From: Lumbricus rubellus
Taxonomy: Eukaryota > Annelida > Clitellata > Crassiclitellata > Lumbricidae
DNA length: 64,000 bases
Assembly: GCA_945859605.1 (NCBI GenBank)
Contig: OX243819.1
Span: forward strand, 3,813,688-3,877,687
Reading direction: 5' to 3'
This document shows, one piece after another, positions 1 to 64,000 of this stretch. The stretch's first letter is position 1. Each line of letters starts with the position of its first letter. The notes under the pieces are model-generated. The model was given only the letters and a program-made list of their open reading frames with translations. It ran no database searches and was not told where the DNA came from. A program made the position numbers and the translations under genes.

Positions 1-119
1 GGGACAGCGTTGGTGGGAAAGCGTTGCAAGGAGAGATGTAATCGGGAAGACAAGTGATTGGCAGCGATAGTGAAAACAGAGCGTTTTTTTGCTCATCGTT
101 TTTTAAGCACGACATCTCG

Positions 120-1370
<1,251 letters not shown>

Positions 1371-1929
1371 ATCTGCAACTATTATCATAAAACGGAAATT
1401 GAGTCTTACATCTTCGGATCCTGTCCAACCTCGATCCCTCCTCCCCCTCCTCCGCCTCTAAATCAGTCGCTGCAGCCTCGCATGCCTACGATGCCCACAG
1501 GGTCTCCACAGACTGGGTTCATGATCCCCGGAGGGCAGAGGTCATATCGGGGAACGTTAGCAGATCGTGTACAGCAGAGTCAATGTGGATTGCTTGCGAG
1601 TAATACTAATCGAGAATAAGAACTGAAGACGAAATAATATTATAATGCTAATCTCAATCTATCATTACATCATTATGTCGTCATCATCAACATTATCGCC
1701 TGCAGCATAATCATCATAATCATATTCATCATTAGCATAAACAACAACAAAAACATCATATTCATCATCTTCGTCATCATCATCAACAACAACAACAACA
1801 TCATATTTTTCATCATCGTCGTCGTCGTCATCATCATCATCACCCGCGTTCAAATAATTATCAACTTCGCTCTTAATATTGTCTCGAATTTATTGAGTCC
1901 AATTATTGGTCTTATAAACAGAAACAGAA

Positions 1930-2140
1930 ACACAACGAGACAAACAGACAGACACACAACGAGACAGACAGACACACAACGAGACAGACAGACACACAAC
2001 GAGACAGACAGACAGACACACAACGAGACAGACAGACAGACACACAACGAGACAGACAGACACACAACGAGACAGACAGACACACAACGAGACAGACAGA
2101 CAGACAACGAGACAGACAGACAGACAGACAGACACACCGT
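1930..2140 (+). repeat. ACACAACGAGACAGACAGAC tandem repeat
   Basis: About nine copies of a 20/24-bp unit. Confidence 0.93.
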
Positions 2141-2524
2141 GTATATTATAATCATCATGTCCTATCTTAGCTGTATAATAATTATATTTTGTTTGTTAAA
2201 TCATTCCGAATAATTAATTATTATTATATATCTACCAGCACAAGAGGGCGTATAAGGATATTAAGCTATAAACGCATGACCCAGCAGCAGGAAACGATTC
2301 CATTGAGACGACGAGAACGATGCAAAAAAATGGGGAAGAAATGGACAATTTAAACAGTAAAGAGTGTTGAGTTGAAAACAAGTAAGTAAGTATAGGTAGG
2401 TAAGTAAGTATAGCTTTTAGTATTTTCATTAGCATACACACAGTGGGACATCGAATTAGGTCTATGACATGAAATAACCCATAGAAGTACTAATAACATT
2501 ATTGTTTGTTTGTATGTGCACTTG

Positions 2525-2719
2525 CTAAAGCGCCCATTCAAGCTCCCTACTCAGAGGTGCTCCCGAATACAGAGCGGACAATGCATCGGAGTTTCACGCC
2601 GAACCGCTGAGCAATTGAGAGTGAAGGACTTGACCCTACGCGGCGAATTGAGGTGAATTCGAACCTGCAACCCTTCGGCTGCAAAGCGACGAACATACCC
2701 ACTACACCACCGCGCCCCA
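2525..2719 (-). mobile_element. tRNA-derived SINE
   Basis: Minus strand starts GGCGCGGTGGTGTAGTGGGT (A-box region) and has the B-box-like GGTTCGAATTC about 45 bases on. A tRNA-unrelated body follows, ending GAGCACCTCTGAGTAGGG and GGGCGCTTTAGC. The tail CTACTCAGAGGTGCT recurs at 36075 and 52533. The cloverleaf is not intact, so it is not called a tRNA gene. Confidence 0.75.
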
Positions 2720-3394
2720 CAATAGTGATATTAACGAATAGGGGCCTAGCAAAGTCAAAGCATGTGTAAGTGAGTGTAAAAAGCATCCTGGCAATAATTA
2801 CATCAGTTGCCATGACATCAGATAAAAAGAAATCGGAAATGTATTTTTCTTCAATGCGATTCTTTCTTCCTTCCAAGAATCGTTTCGTAATTTACAAAGA
2901 GATGGAAGAAGAAGAATAGGTTGGAACGTCGCAGCATCTCCATCAATTAAGCCGCAGTTCTTCCCGTTCACTGGAAAGAAATCCCGCTCCATCAATTATC
3001 GTCTGCTTGCAGCGTCCATACACCCCCCCCCCCCCAACCACCACTAACCCTAGACCGGGCGATCGTGGGGGGGGGGTCGGCTAATGCACTCTGGGTCTGT
3101 TGAAGAAGACAGGATGGAACACAACACGCGGCCAAAGAATCACTTGCCCCTCTAATTAATTTAATGCTGTTTTCCTCGAATGCTATGTCTCGGCAACTTC
3201 TCTCGACCGTCTATCTCGCTTAACGTCTATGCCTCGACAGCGTGACAAATAGACGGGCTGCTTAGGGAGGAGGTCACGTGACGAACGATGCATCTGCTGG
3301 TGTCGTTGGTTAGGAAGCGAGTGAGACGAGAAAGATGCTGCAAGTGCAGATGAATAAAAACGAAACAGAAGCAAATGGGCTTAATGACCACTGC

Positions 3395-3404
3395 AGTAGT
3401 TGTC

Positions 3405-3450
<46 letters not shown>

Positions 3451-3727
3451 GCTGCCGGTGTATGACTATATATGTCTCTGTCTTTGTCTGTGTCTCTGTC
3501 TGTCTCTGTCTCAATCTGCCTCTGCCTCTGTCTCTTTGTCTGTCTCTCTCTCTCTGTCTCTCTGCCCATCTCTTTATTTATTTCTGTCTCCCTCTGTCTC
3601 TGTATGTTTGTCTCTGTCTGACTCTGTCTCTGTCTGTCTCTCTCCTTCTCTGTCTCTGTGTCCTTCTCTGTCTGCCAGTCTCTGTCTCCATCAGTCTGTC
3701 TACCTGACTTGACTGTCTGTGTGTCTA

Positions 3728-3765
<38 letters not shown>
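3395..3765 (+). repeat. CTGT/CT microsatellite
   Basis: Runs of TGTC, TCTCTG and a short (TC)n end. Confidence 0.95.
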
Positions 3766-4219
3766 ATGTGGTGACGGCAAGATGGCCACCGGAATATGAA
3801 CCTCCTCCATCGACGAATGAGAGCGGCAAATGTTCTCTGAACGGCAAAGCGACAACATCTTCGAAACGACTCCCTCTCCATATTGATGCGCGCTAAGTGC
3901 ACAGACACCAACCCCCTCGGTTCCGTCCAGACATCTCGTATGGAGAGAGGATCGACCTATAAACCGTCGTCATGGTTACCGACCGACGCCGTCCATCCCT
4001 GCATGTGGCACGACACTAAAGAGTCAAACGGAACGACACGACGACACAAGTGTCTGGCTGTGCGACTCACATAATAAATGGCATCGACGCCATTACCATG
4101 GCCGTGCGCTTCTTGTCGTGTTTCAGTGCTTTAAGTGGCTCCTGCGAGCATCAAGATTGAACCTGAGTCGTGAACGGCGGGAAGATGTAAATTTCGCGTC
4201 GAAAAAGAGGGTCCGTATA

Positions 4220-5420
4220 ATAATGGGAAGAGGAAATGCGAGTTTACGACAACGTGTGATGTAACTTTATGGACACAGGTCATGTAACTTTAATGACAAC
4301 AGGAAATGTGACTCTATATGACAATATGTCATGAAGCTCTATGACAAAAGGAAATGTGACTGGATTACAACACGCAAAGTGACCTCATGATGACGGGTAA
4401 TGTAAATTTATGACAATTGACAACTGGTAAGTAAATTTATGACAATGGGTATTGGGTAATGTAAATTTACGACAACTGGTAATGTTAATTTTTGACAACT
4501 CGTAATGTAAATTTATGACAACTGGTAATGTAAATTTACGACAACAGGCAATGTAACCTTATGATAACAGGTAATGTAAATTTATGACAACTGCTAATGA
4601 ATATTTATGACAACAGGCAATGTAACCTTATGATAACAGGTAGGCCTAATATAACCCTACATTTATGACCAGTGTTGTTGAAAGTATCGGGCAAATGTAC
4701 TTAAGTAAAAGTAAAAGTAAAATGGATTTTAATTACTTAAGTAAAAGTAAAAGTACTCATCACAAATTTTACTTAAGTAAAAGTAAAAAGTAGCCCCTTC
4801 AAATAATACTTTTTAAGTAAAAAGTAAAAGTACCGAGTCTTTCTATAAGCTTAACTCAATCGATTGTTAACCTTCAAAAATACTAAATTCTCGAAATTGC
4901 ACTTATCGTTGAGTCTAGTATGCACGCTTCCGATTCATTGTTAGCACAATGCACAGCTGAAGGGTCGTTCTGCTGCAGAAATGGCAGTGCATCCAGCGTG
5001 CACCACCCATAGAAAATCTATTTTTAGGCATGCAAATTTGAATAAGCTGTCTTAGCTTAGCGAAACGAGATGTTAATTAGAGCCTTAAAGTAACGAACAT
5101 TGTAACGAGTGTCGCATAAATTGTAACGAAGTAAAAGTACTGAAATATGGGTAAAATTTTACTTCATTGAAAGTAAAAGTATTTCATTTTTTCGATACTT
5201 CGTTACATGTGAAAGTACTCAAACTTTTACTTAAGTACAGTAACGCGTTACTTTTACTTCGTTACTGCTTATGATAGCAGATGATGTAATGGTGTAACCT
5301 AAAAACAACAGGTAATGTGATCTTATGACAGCAGATAATGTAAGCTTATAACAGCAGGTCCATGTGATTAACTTTGATGCAACAGGAAATGTAATTACAT
5401 GTAAATGGCCAACGCCGACA
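4220..5420 (+). repeat. Degenerate TTATGACAACAGGTAATG-type minisatellite, split by a MITE
   Basis: About 25-30-bp units combining GTAATGTAAA, TTTATGACAA and CAGG recur at 4220-4669 and resume at 5268-5420. The MITE occupies the gap, so the array predates the insertion. Confidence 0.8.
4670..5267. mobile_element. hAT-like MITE rich in ACTTAAGTAAAAGTAA
   Basis: 598 bp starting CAGTGTTGTTG and ending CGTTACTG, with subterminal repeats of ACTTAAGTAAAAGTA in both orientations. This terminal structure is familiar from short hAT elements of fish and marine invertebrates. Flanks TTTATGAC and CTTATGAT match 6 of 8. No transposase. It is inserted in a minisatellite. Confidence 0.7.
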
Positions 5421-5764
5421 TTAATTTTGATGATCCAGTCTATAATAATTATTTATGTGTCCAACGTTCCAAGCAGCCACTGTCATGCTTTGCAATGAAT
5501 GACATTAACTTTTACTACCTTCTCGGCATTAAAGGGTTAAGCTAAACGTTTTATGCAACTGATCAGAGAGAATATACTGTCTATAATAATTCCGTCTCGC
5601 TTTCGCTTTTCTGCTCAGATGAGATACATCAGATGAGTTGTATTTGATGTGACCAACGGAAATCCAAACCAGTTCCAACCTTGACTGACTTAAGAGTTAT
5701 TAAGAGCAAGGAGGAAAGAAACGTGCGTGAATACGCCGACTGGAAAATAAAATTATTCTGAAAA

Positions 5765-5938
5765 TGATACATGACAATGATACATGACAATGATACATGA
5801 CAATGATACATGACAATGATACATGACAATGATACGTGACAATGATACATGACAATGATACATGACAATGATACGTGACAATGATACATGACAATGATAC
5901 ATGACAATGATACATGACAATGATACATGACAATGATC
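5765..5938 (+). repeat. 13-bp tandem repeat AATGATACATGAC
   Basis: About 13 copies, two with ACGTGAC. Confidence 0.95.
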
Positions 5939-6334
5939 AGCAAGGTTTGCGACAATATCAAATATCAGAATATCTGCTGTGTATGCAGAGCGATAATGAC
6001 GATACTGAATACACACACACACACACACACATATATACGTATATAAACACATACATATATGTATAATGTATAATATATAAATATATATATATAATATTTA
6101 TTTGCATTATGCATCATCAGTTCGTGATGAGTATACATAAATATATTAACAATTTAGTATATATAAATATATTTAATCATCAGATCCTGATTATTATATA
6201 ATATATATAATGTGTATGTGTGTATAATATATATTTATATATAATTTTTATATACAGGCCTACCCATTTTTAATATAGAATTCAAGGCCGCGATTATGTA
6301 TTAGTTACACTGCAGATCTTTGACTGCGTCAAAT

Positions 6335-7130
6335 TTGTCAGAGAAAAGACAGAGACAGACAGAGACAGAAAGACAAACAGAAACAGAGGCAAAAACAGAG
6401 ACAAAGACAGAGACAGAAAGACAAACAGAAACAGAGACAAAAACAGAGAAAGAGACAGAGACAGAAAGACAAACAGAAACAGAGACAAAAACAGAGAAAG
6501 AGACAGAGACAGAAAGACAAACATAAACAGAGACAAAAACAGAGAAAGAGACAGAGACAGAAAGACAAACAGAAATAGAGACAAAAACAGAGACAAAGAC
6601 AGTCTTGCAGAGATGAATGCGAGGCAGATTTATAATTCGAAACACGATACGAACGAACGAATAAATGATGACGAACGACAGTTGATGCAGAAACGACGAC
6701 GACGACGACGACGATGATGATGATGATGTTGTTGTTGCTGCGGTCGGATTCTTATTCTTCTTGCATTCGAAAAGTATATTGCACATATGAGACAGAGAGA
6801 GAGACATGCAGAAATACAGAGAAAGAGAGACAAATAGACAGACACAAAGACAGACACAGAGACAGGGAGGCGAGCTGAACGACAGACAAAGAAAGACACA
6901 CAGACAGAGACAGACCCACAAACAGAGACAGACATACAGACAGAGATAGACACAGACAAACACAGACAGAACCAAACAAACAGGCAGACATACAGACAGA
7001 GACAGGCGGACAGAGAAAGACAGACAGACAGATACAGACAGACAAAGAGAGACAGGCGGACAGAGAAAGACAGACAGACAGATACAGACAGACAAAGAGA
7101 GACAGACAGACAGAGAAAGACGTAGACAGA
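6335..7130 (+). repeat. GACA-rich arrays
   Basis: 6335-6605 holds about 48-bp units built from AGAGACAGAAAGACAAACAG and AAACAGAGACAAA. 6780-7130 is a looser GACAGACA/CAGAGA mosaic with two copies of a 54-bp block. A (GAC)n/(GAT)n run lies at 6694-6728. Long minus-strand frames here are repeat artefacts. Confidence 0.9.
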
Positions 7131-7289
7131 GAGAGACGGTATTACTGACCTTCCTGTTATTTATGGTCGCTTGAACCATCGTTCCGTTGAAGCAAGGCTC
7201 CAGATATTCTGGCGTCTCAGAAAACTGTCAAATAAATTGAGAATACTGTTTCTCTCTTTTCTTTCTTTCGTAACATACGAGTTTTATAA

Positions 7290-7672
7290 TCTGATTGTCG
7301 TATAATAAGTTTATAATAATTGTCTTAAAATAAGTTTATAATCTGATTGTCTTATAATAAGTTTATAATAATTGTCCTATAATAAGTTTAAAATCTGATT
7401 GTCTTATAATAAGTTTATAATAATTGTCTTAAAATAAGTTTATAATCTGATTGTCTTATAATAAGCTTATAATAATTGTCTTATAATAAGTTTATAATAA
7501 TTGTCTTATAATAAGCTTATAATCTGATTGTCTTATAATAAGTTTATAATAATTGTCTTATAAAAAGTTTAAAATCTGATTGCCTTATAATAAGTTTATA
7601 ATAATTGTCTTAAAATAAGTTTATAATAATTGTCTTAAAATAAGTTTATAATAATTGTCTTATAAAAACTTT
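7290..7672 (+). repeat. AT-rich minisatellite TTATAATAAGTTTATAATAA
   Basis: Units of about 26 bp that alternate TTTATAATAATTGTC and TTTATAATCTGATTGTC, giving a roughly 52-bp higher-order period. Confidence 0.9.
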
Positions 7673-8009
7673 ATCTAGCGACACTATTCGTATGTTGCTG
7701 AACTCTTATGAAGCGCATTTCGGAAACCCTCAAATCGCTCAGCTGCTTCTCAACATAGCGCCAACTAAATTGCAATCATTATTATTCATTATTATTATTC
7801 ATTATTATTATAATTATAATTATTATTCATTATTAATATCCATTATTATTATTACAGCTGGAGAAAGGACACTGAGCAGAATTTAAAGTGACAGTTCGGA
7901 TGAAAATCTAGATAGGCTATACAAAAAATGGATGCAGGCTTGCAGCATGTGTATGATTTTAGTCTGGTAATAAAATAAAGGCAGAATGCATTTCGAATTG
8001 ATTGGCTCT

Positions 8010-8165
8010 TGAATCAACACCACTAGCACCACACCACCACCACCAATACCACCAATACCACACGGTCCACACGGTCCACACCACCACTACCACCACCATC
8101 ACCATCACCACCATCACCACCCAACCCTTACCACCACCACTACCACCACCTCCACCATCACCATT
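8010..8165 (+). repeat. CAC/ACCATC microsatellite
   Basis: ACCACCACCAATACC, two CACGGTCCA copies and CACCATCACC units. A related CAC-rich stretch at 9548-9680 lies on the other side of the mariner element. Confidence 0.85.
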
Positions 8166-8842
8166 TCTCGAGTACTTTATAGATACTCGACCGCTGCCCC
8201 TCTTTCTGACTTCCATCCAGTTGATAGACGCATGATTTTTTATCGTTTTTTTATTGAATTGTTATGATTTTTCTGTATCATTTTTTTAGACTTGTAATTG
8301 GCTGCGGTGTGTCAGCGAGAATCTCAATAAAACGAATATATACAGGGTGGGCCAAAAGTATTTATCCAACTTTGAAGACCTATAACTTAGGCAGTTTAGC
8401 AAGTAAGTGTATGCCTAAGGCATCAAATTAAAGGTAGTTATATCAGCTATAAGTCCGACAAATTTCATTACGGTAGCTTGCACTACGCGCCATATAATTA
8501 TTTTGTACCGCACCTACCTTGTTTTCTGACGTAAACAATAATTTCATCAGGGTGAGCCAAAAGTATTTGTTCAACTTTGAAGGCCTATAACTTAGGCAGT
8601 TTAACAAGTAAGTGTATGCTTAATGCATCAAATTAAAGGTCGTTGTATCAGCTACAACTGCTCAAAAATTTACATTTTTAGCTTTAATAATAATTGCATA
8701 AAACTACTGTACTGAATATGTATCAGTTTACAATGATTTTACAATGATTTCAATTCGTCTATCTTGCAAAACACAATACTTGGAAAATTAGTCTTTGCAA
8801 GTTTGCATTATTGATAGCCATTAAGAAATCCAAGAATTATTT

Positions 8843-9062
8843 AATCAAATAAATATTCAATGTGTCTTCCACGAGCTCGAATGACTGCATGAATGCGACG
8901 TGCCCGTTGATCTATGACTCCATTGATGAGTTCCTGGCTGATCTCAGTCCAGCAACGAGTGAGAATGCTCGACGTTTACTATCCGTTCACGATAAACCCG
9001 TTGCTGCAAAGCACCCCAGATTGAGTAATCAACGGGATTTAAGTCAGGGCTATTAGGTCAGG
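8843..9062 (-). pseudogene. mariner transposase C-terminal fragment
   Basis: In shifted frames the minus strand reads NSPDLNPVDYSIWGALQQRV and, after an in-frame stop and frameshift, W-T-E-I-S-Q-E-L-I-N-G-V-I-D-Q-R-A-R-R-I-H-A-V-I-R-A-R-G-R-H-I-E. S-P-D-L-N-P-x-D-Y carries the third acidic residue of the mariner catalytic triad; the rest matches the conserved C-terminus. Frameshifts show it is dead. Confidence 0.85.
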
Positions 9063-9338
9063 ACTTTTGCTTGTGCCTGGATTATCCTCTTGGCTACAGA
9101 CCAATTCAGCTACACAAGCGATGTTGTCAGCGGTAGGCCTACGTGCCGAACGAAGACAGCCAGTAACAGGTTTACGTTTAGAACTTGCACTCGCGTCAAT
9201 TTGTCTAATTAATCGGTTGAGATTGTTTTTACTCCAATTTCTAGCAGGAAATTCATTCATCATTTGATATGCATTCAAATGTTTTTCAATTCTTAAAATT
9301 CGAATCAAAGTCCTGTCATCTTCTGATAGCGGCGCCAT
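9039..9338 (-). pseudogene. mariner transposase N-terminal fragment
   Basis: The frame opens with ATG exactly at the inner edge of the right terminal repeat and reads MAPLSEDDRTLIRILRIEKH. It continues with a helix-turn-helix-like M-M-N-E-F-P-A-R-N-W-S-K-N-N-L-N-R-L-I-R-Q-I and V-C-S-Q-E-D-N-P-G-T. This is the DNA-binding N-terminus of the mariner transposases that start with S-E-E-D-K. The frame then jumps to a P-D-L remnant of the C-terminal part and stops, showing that roughly the central 150-200 residues with the first two catalytic aspartates are gone. Confidence 0.85.
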
Positions 9339-9717
9339 GATGAAATTATTGTTTACGTCCGAAAACAGGGTAGGTGCGGTACAAAATAATTATATGGCGC
9401 GTAGTGCAAGCTACCGTAATGAAATTTGTCGGACTTATAGCTGATATAACTACCTTTAATTTGATGCATTAAGCATACACTTACTTGCTAAACTGCCTAA
9501 GTTATAGGCCTTCAAAGTTGGATAAATACTTTTGGCCCACCCTGTATATACCAACACTACCAACACCATCACCACAACCACCACCTCCATCTCCACCACT
9601 ACCATGACCACCATCTCGACAACCACCAATATCACCAAAATCAACACCATGGTACCACCACCACTGCCCCCACCACTATCAGTGGATCAGTTGAACGAAA
9701 CCCTGATCTCAAAATCA

Positions 9718-10987
9718 TGATCTTTGACCTGACCTTGATGACATTGAAGATGAACTTTGGCCTGACCTTGATGTCAATGAAGATGAACTTTGACCTGACC
9801 TTGATGACATTGAAGATGAACTTTGACCTGACCTTGATGACATTGAAGATGAACTTTGACCTGACCTTGATGACATTGAAGATGAACTTTGACCTGACCT
9901 TGATGACATTGAAGATGAACTTTGACCTGACCTTGATGACATTGAAGATGAACTTTGACCTGACCTTGATGACATTGAAGATGAACTTTGGCCTGACCTT
10001 GATGACATTGAAGATGAACTTTGACCTGACCTTGATGACATTGAAGATGAACTTTGACCTGACCTTGATGACATTGAAGATGAACTTTGACCTGACCTTG
10101 ATGACATTGAAGATGAACTTTGACCTGACCTTGATGACATTGAAGATGAACTTTGACCTGACCTTGATGACATTGAAGATGAACTTTGACCTGACCTTGA
10201 TGACATTGAAGATGAACTTTGACCTGACCTTGATGACATTAAAGATGAACTTTGACCTGACCTTGATGACATTGAAGATGAACTTTGACCTGACCTTGAT
10301 GACATTGAAGATGAACTTTGACCTGACCTTGATGACATTGAAGATGAACTTTGACCTGACCTTGATGACATTAAAGATGAACTTTGACCTGACCTTGATG
10401 ACATTGAAGATGAACTTTGACCTGACCTTGATGACATTGAAGATGAACTTTGACCTGACCTTGATGACATTGAAGATGAACTTTGGCCTGACCTTGATGA
10501 CATTGAAGATGAACTTTGACCTGACCTTGATGACATTGAAGATGAACTTTGACCTGACCTTGATGACATTGAAGATGAACTTTGACCTGACCTTGATGAC
10601 ATTGAAGATGAACTTTGACCTGACCTTGATGACATTGAAGATGAACTTTGACCTGACCTTGATGACATTGAAGATGAACTTTGACCTGACCTTGATGACA
10701 TTAAAGATGAACTTTGACCTGACCTTGATGACATTGAAGATGAACTTTGACCTGACCTTGATGACATTGAAGATGAACTTTGACCTGACCTTGATGACAT
10801 TGAAGATGAACTTTGACCTGACCTTGATGACATTGAAGATGAACTTTGACCTGACCTTGATGACATTAAAGATGAACTTTGACCTGACCTTGATGACATT
10901 GAAGATGAACTTTGACCTGACTTTGATGACATTGAAGATGAACTTTGACCTGACTTTGATGACATTGAAGATGAACTTTGACCTGAC
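9718..10987 (-). repeat. 33-bp minisatellite seeded from the exon 8 5' splice site (38 copies plus the exonic one)
   Basis: On the minus strand each unit holds TTCAATGTCATCAAG, then GTCAGGTCAAAG, then TTCATC. The first 15 bases are identical to the last 15 bases of exon 8, and the next bases equal its donor. Donor-bearing CTT triplets on the + strand step by exactly 33 bp from 10988 to 9734, giving 39 copies in all. Units are nearly identical; variants include GGCC for GGTC, TTAAAG for TTGAAG, two GACTTTGATG copies near 10919-10960, and one diverged copy near 9770. Because 33 is divisible by three and units lack stops, long frames exist on both strands (488 codons minus, 471 codons plus). These are repeat artefacts unless the array is retained in mRNA. 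Confidence 0.97.
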
Positions 10988-63197
<52,210 letters not shown>

Positions 63198-63299
63198 CTA
63201 AAAAGCAGACAACGACTACAGCGACGACTACAGCGACAGCAACGACGATGGCAATACATTGATTTCGGATAATCACTCGGCATTATTTAAATGCGCTCG

Positions 63300-63440
63300 A
63301 CCTCTGGGGACTGGTAGCGGGATGAGGAAGGAGGATGGAGGAGGAGGCAGAGGAAGGAGGATGGAGGAGGAGGAAGAGGAGGAAGAGGAAGAGGAGGAGG
63401 AGGCGATGGTGGAAGAGGATCGATAGAATGGGAAGAGTGG
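63300..63440 (+). repeat. GGA-rich purine tract downstream of exon 1 acceptor
   Basis: GGAGGA/GGAAGA, including a repeated GGAAGGAGGATGGAGGAGGA block. Confidence 0.9.
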
Positions 63441-63524
63441 AAAAGAGGAAGGAGAGCTCGTTTGTAGCCGATGGGTGTAGGCTACACGTCAATGTAATAT
63501 GATGTAGGCGTCAGCTGTAAAAGC

Positions 63525-64000
63525 AGAAAGTCGATGTAGGATGCAAATGTAGGATGCATATGTAGGTTGTAAATGTAGGGTCCAAATGTAGGATGTAAAT
63601 GCAGGATGTAAATGCAAGATGTGGATGTAGAATGTAACTGTAGGATGTAACTGTAAGATGTAGTATGTAAATGCAGGATGTAAATGCAAGATGTGGATGT
63701 AGAATGTAACTGTAGGATGTAACTGTAGGATGTAACTGTAAGATGTAGTATGTAAATGCAGGATGTAAATGCAAGATGTGGATGTAGAATGTAACTGTAG
63801 GATGTAACTAGGATGTAACTGTAGGATGTAACTGTAAGATGTAGGATGTAAATGCAATATGTTAATTCAAGATGTAGGCTATGTCATGAAAAATAAATTA
63901 GGATACAAATGTAACATGTAGATGGAAGACGTAGATGAAGGATGCAAATGTATGCTGTAAATTCAAGATGTAAATCAATGATGCAGATGTAAGCTATAAA
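63525..64000 (+). repeat. GATGTAAATGCAG / GATGTAACTGTAG short-period array
   Basis: 10-12-bp units GATGTAACTGTA, GATGTAAATGCA and GATGTGGATGTA, with a roughly 80-bp block duplicated three times (63598, 63674, 63755). It continues past the window end. Confidence 0.93.

Larger units (their letters stand above)
8343..9544 (-). mobile_element. Tc1/mariner-like element, internally deleted, with 207-bp inverted termini
   Basis: Starts CAGGGTGGGCCAAAAGTA and ends with its complement, flanked by TA duplications. The outer left arm (8343-8549) and right arm (9338-9544) are near-identical inverted copies of 207 bp. A second, more diverged left terminus starting CAGGGTGAGCC lies inside at 8548. Transposase remnants on the minus strand run from an ATG at 9338. 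The catalytic centre is mostly deleted, so the element is non-autonomous. Confidence 0.92.

Noticed and set aside
2649..2718. Functional tRNA gene
   Set aside because: A- and B-boxes are present, but the anticodon and acceptor stems do not pair properly and a SINE body follows.
3776..3911. Further alpha2delta exon downstream of exon 8
   Set aside because: A short minus-strand F-R-E-H-L stretch recalls the family, but neighbouring residues do not align and splice sites are lacking.

Overview
This is a non-coding-rich window from a metazoan nuclear genome, most likely a marine invertebrate. Evidence: spliced exons with GT/AG borders, long introns, non-LTR retrotransposons, hAT and mariner DNA transposons, tRNA-derived SINEs, and a very high load of micro- and minisatellites. 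There is no operon structure, Shine-Dalgarno site or CRISPR array. The species cannot be fixed from sequence alone. The palindromes TAGGCCTA and TACATGTA are strikingly over-represented, a trait I associate with some marine animal genomes.

The only cellular gene I can support lies on the minus strand and spans essentially the whole window (63197 down to 10988, continuing past both sides). Eight short exons encode the N-terminal part of a voltage-gated calcium channel alpha2delta subunit of the alpha2delta-3/4 type. They cover the region after the signal peptide, the VWA_N domain and the first part of the VWA domain with the MIDAS motif DSSGS. Seven exon junctions are visible, and six keep phase and align end to end with the family. 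One short segment, at the junction between exons 3 and 4, was not located. The signal-peptide exon lies beyond 64000. The rest of the VWA domain, the Cache domains and the C-terminus should lie below position 1, or in the first 9 kb where I found nothing convincing.

Layout on + coordinates. 1-7.7 kb: microsatellites, a tRNA-derived SINE, a hAT MITE inside a minisatellite, and AT-rich arrays. 8.3-9.5 kb: an internally deleted mariner with unusually long, nested terminal inverted repeats. 9.7-11.0 kb: a 33-bp minisatellite with 39 copies that grew out of the last exon's 5' splice site. 11.0-12.8 kb: exons 8, 7 and 6 plus a MITE. 12.8-26.0 kb: intron with purine/pyrimidine tracts, (GAT)n, (CAG)n, 12-bp and 9-bp arrays and SINEs. 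26.0-27.4 kb: exons 5, 4 and 3. 27.4-40.6 kb: intron with arrays. 40.59-40.70 kb: exon 2, sandwiched between two minisatellites. 41.6-42.9 kb: a young 5'-truncated LINE with an intact 412-codon reverse transcriptase frame. 43.5-44.4 kb: a 47-bp array. 50.2-51.1 kb: an old LINE fragment. 51.7 and 55.1 kb: promoter-like motif clusters. 56.5-58.0 kb: a 1.48-kb hAT element with a perfect 8-bp target duplication and a LINE fragment inside. 60.7-61.4 kb: a near-perfect 316-bp foldback palindrome. 63.1-63.2 kb: exon 1.

The most interesting feature is the coupling between tandem repeats and splice sites of the calcium-channel gene. The 33-bp array replicates an exon end together with its donor 39 times and keeps all three minus frames open. 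It also multiplies nuclear-receptor-like motifs. A second minisatellite supplies the polypyrimidine tract of exon 2.
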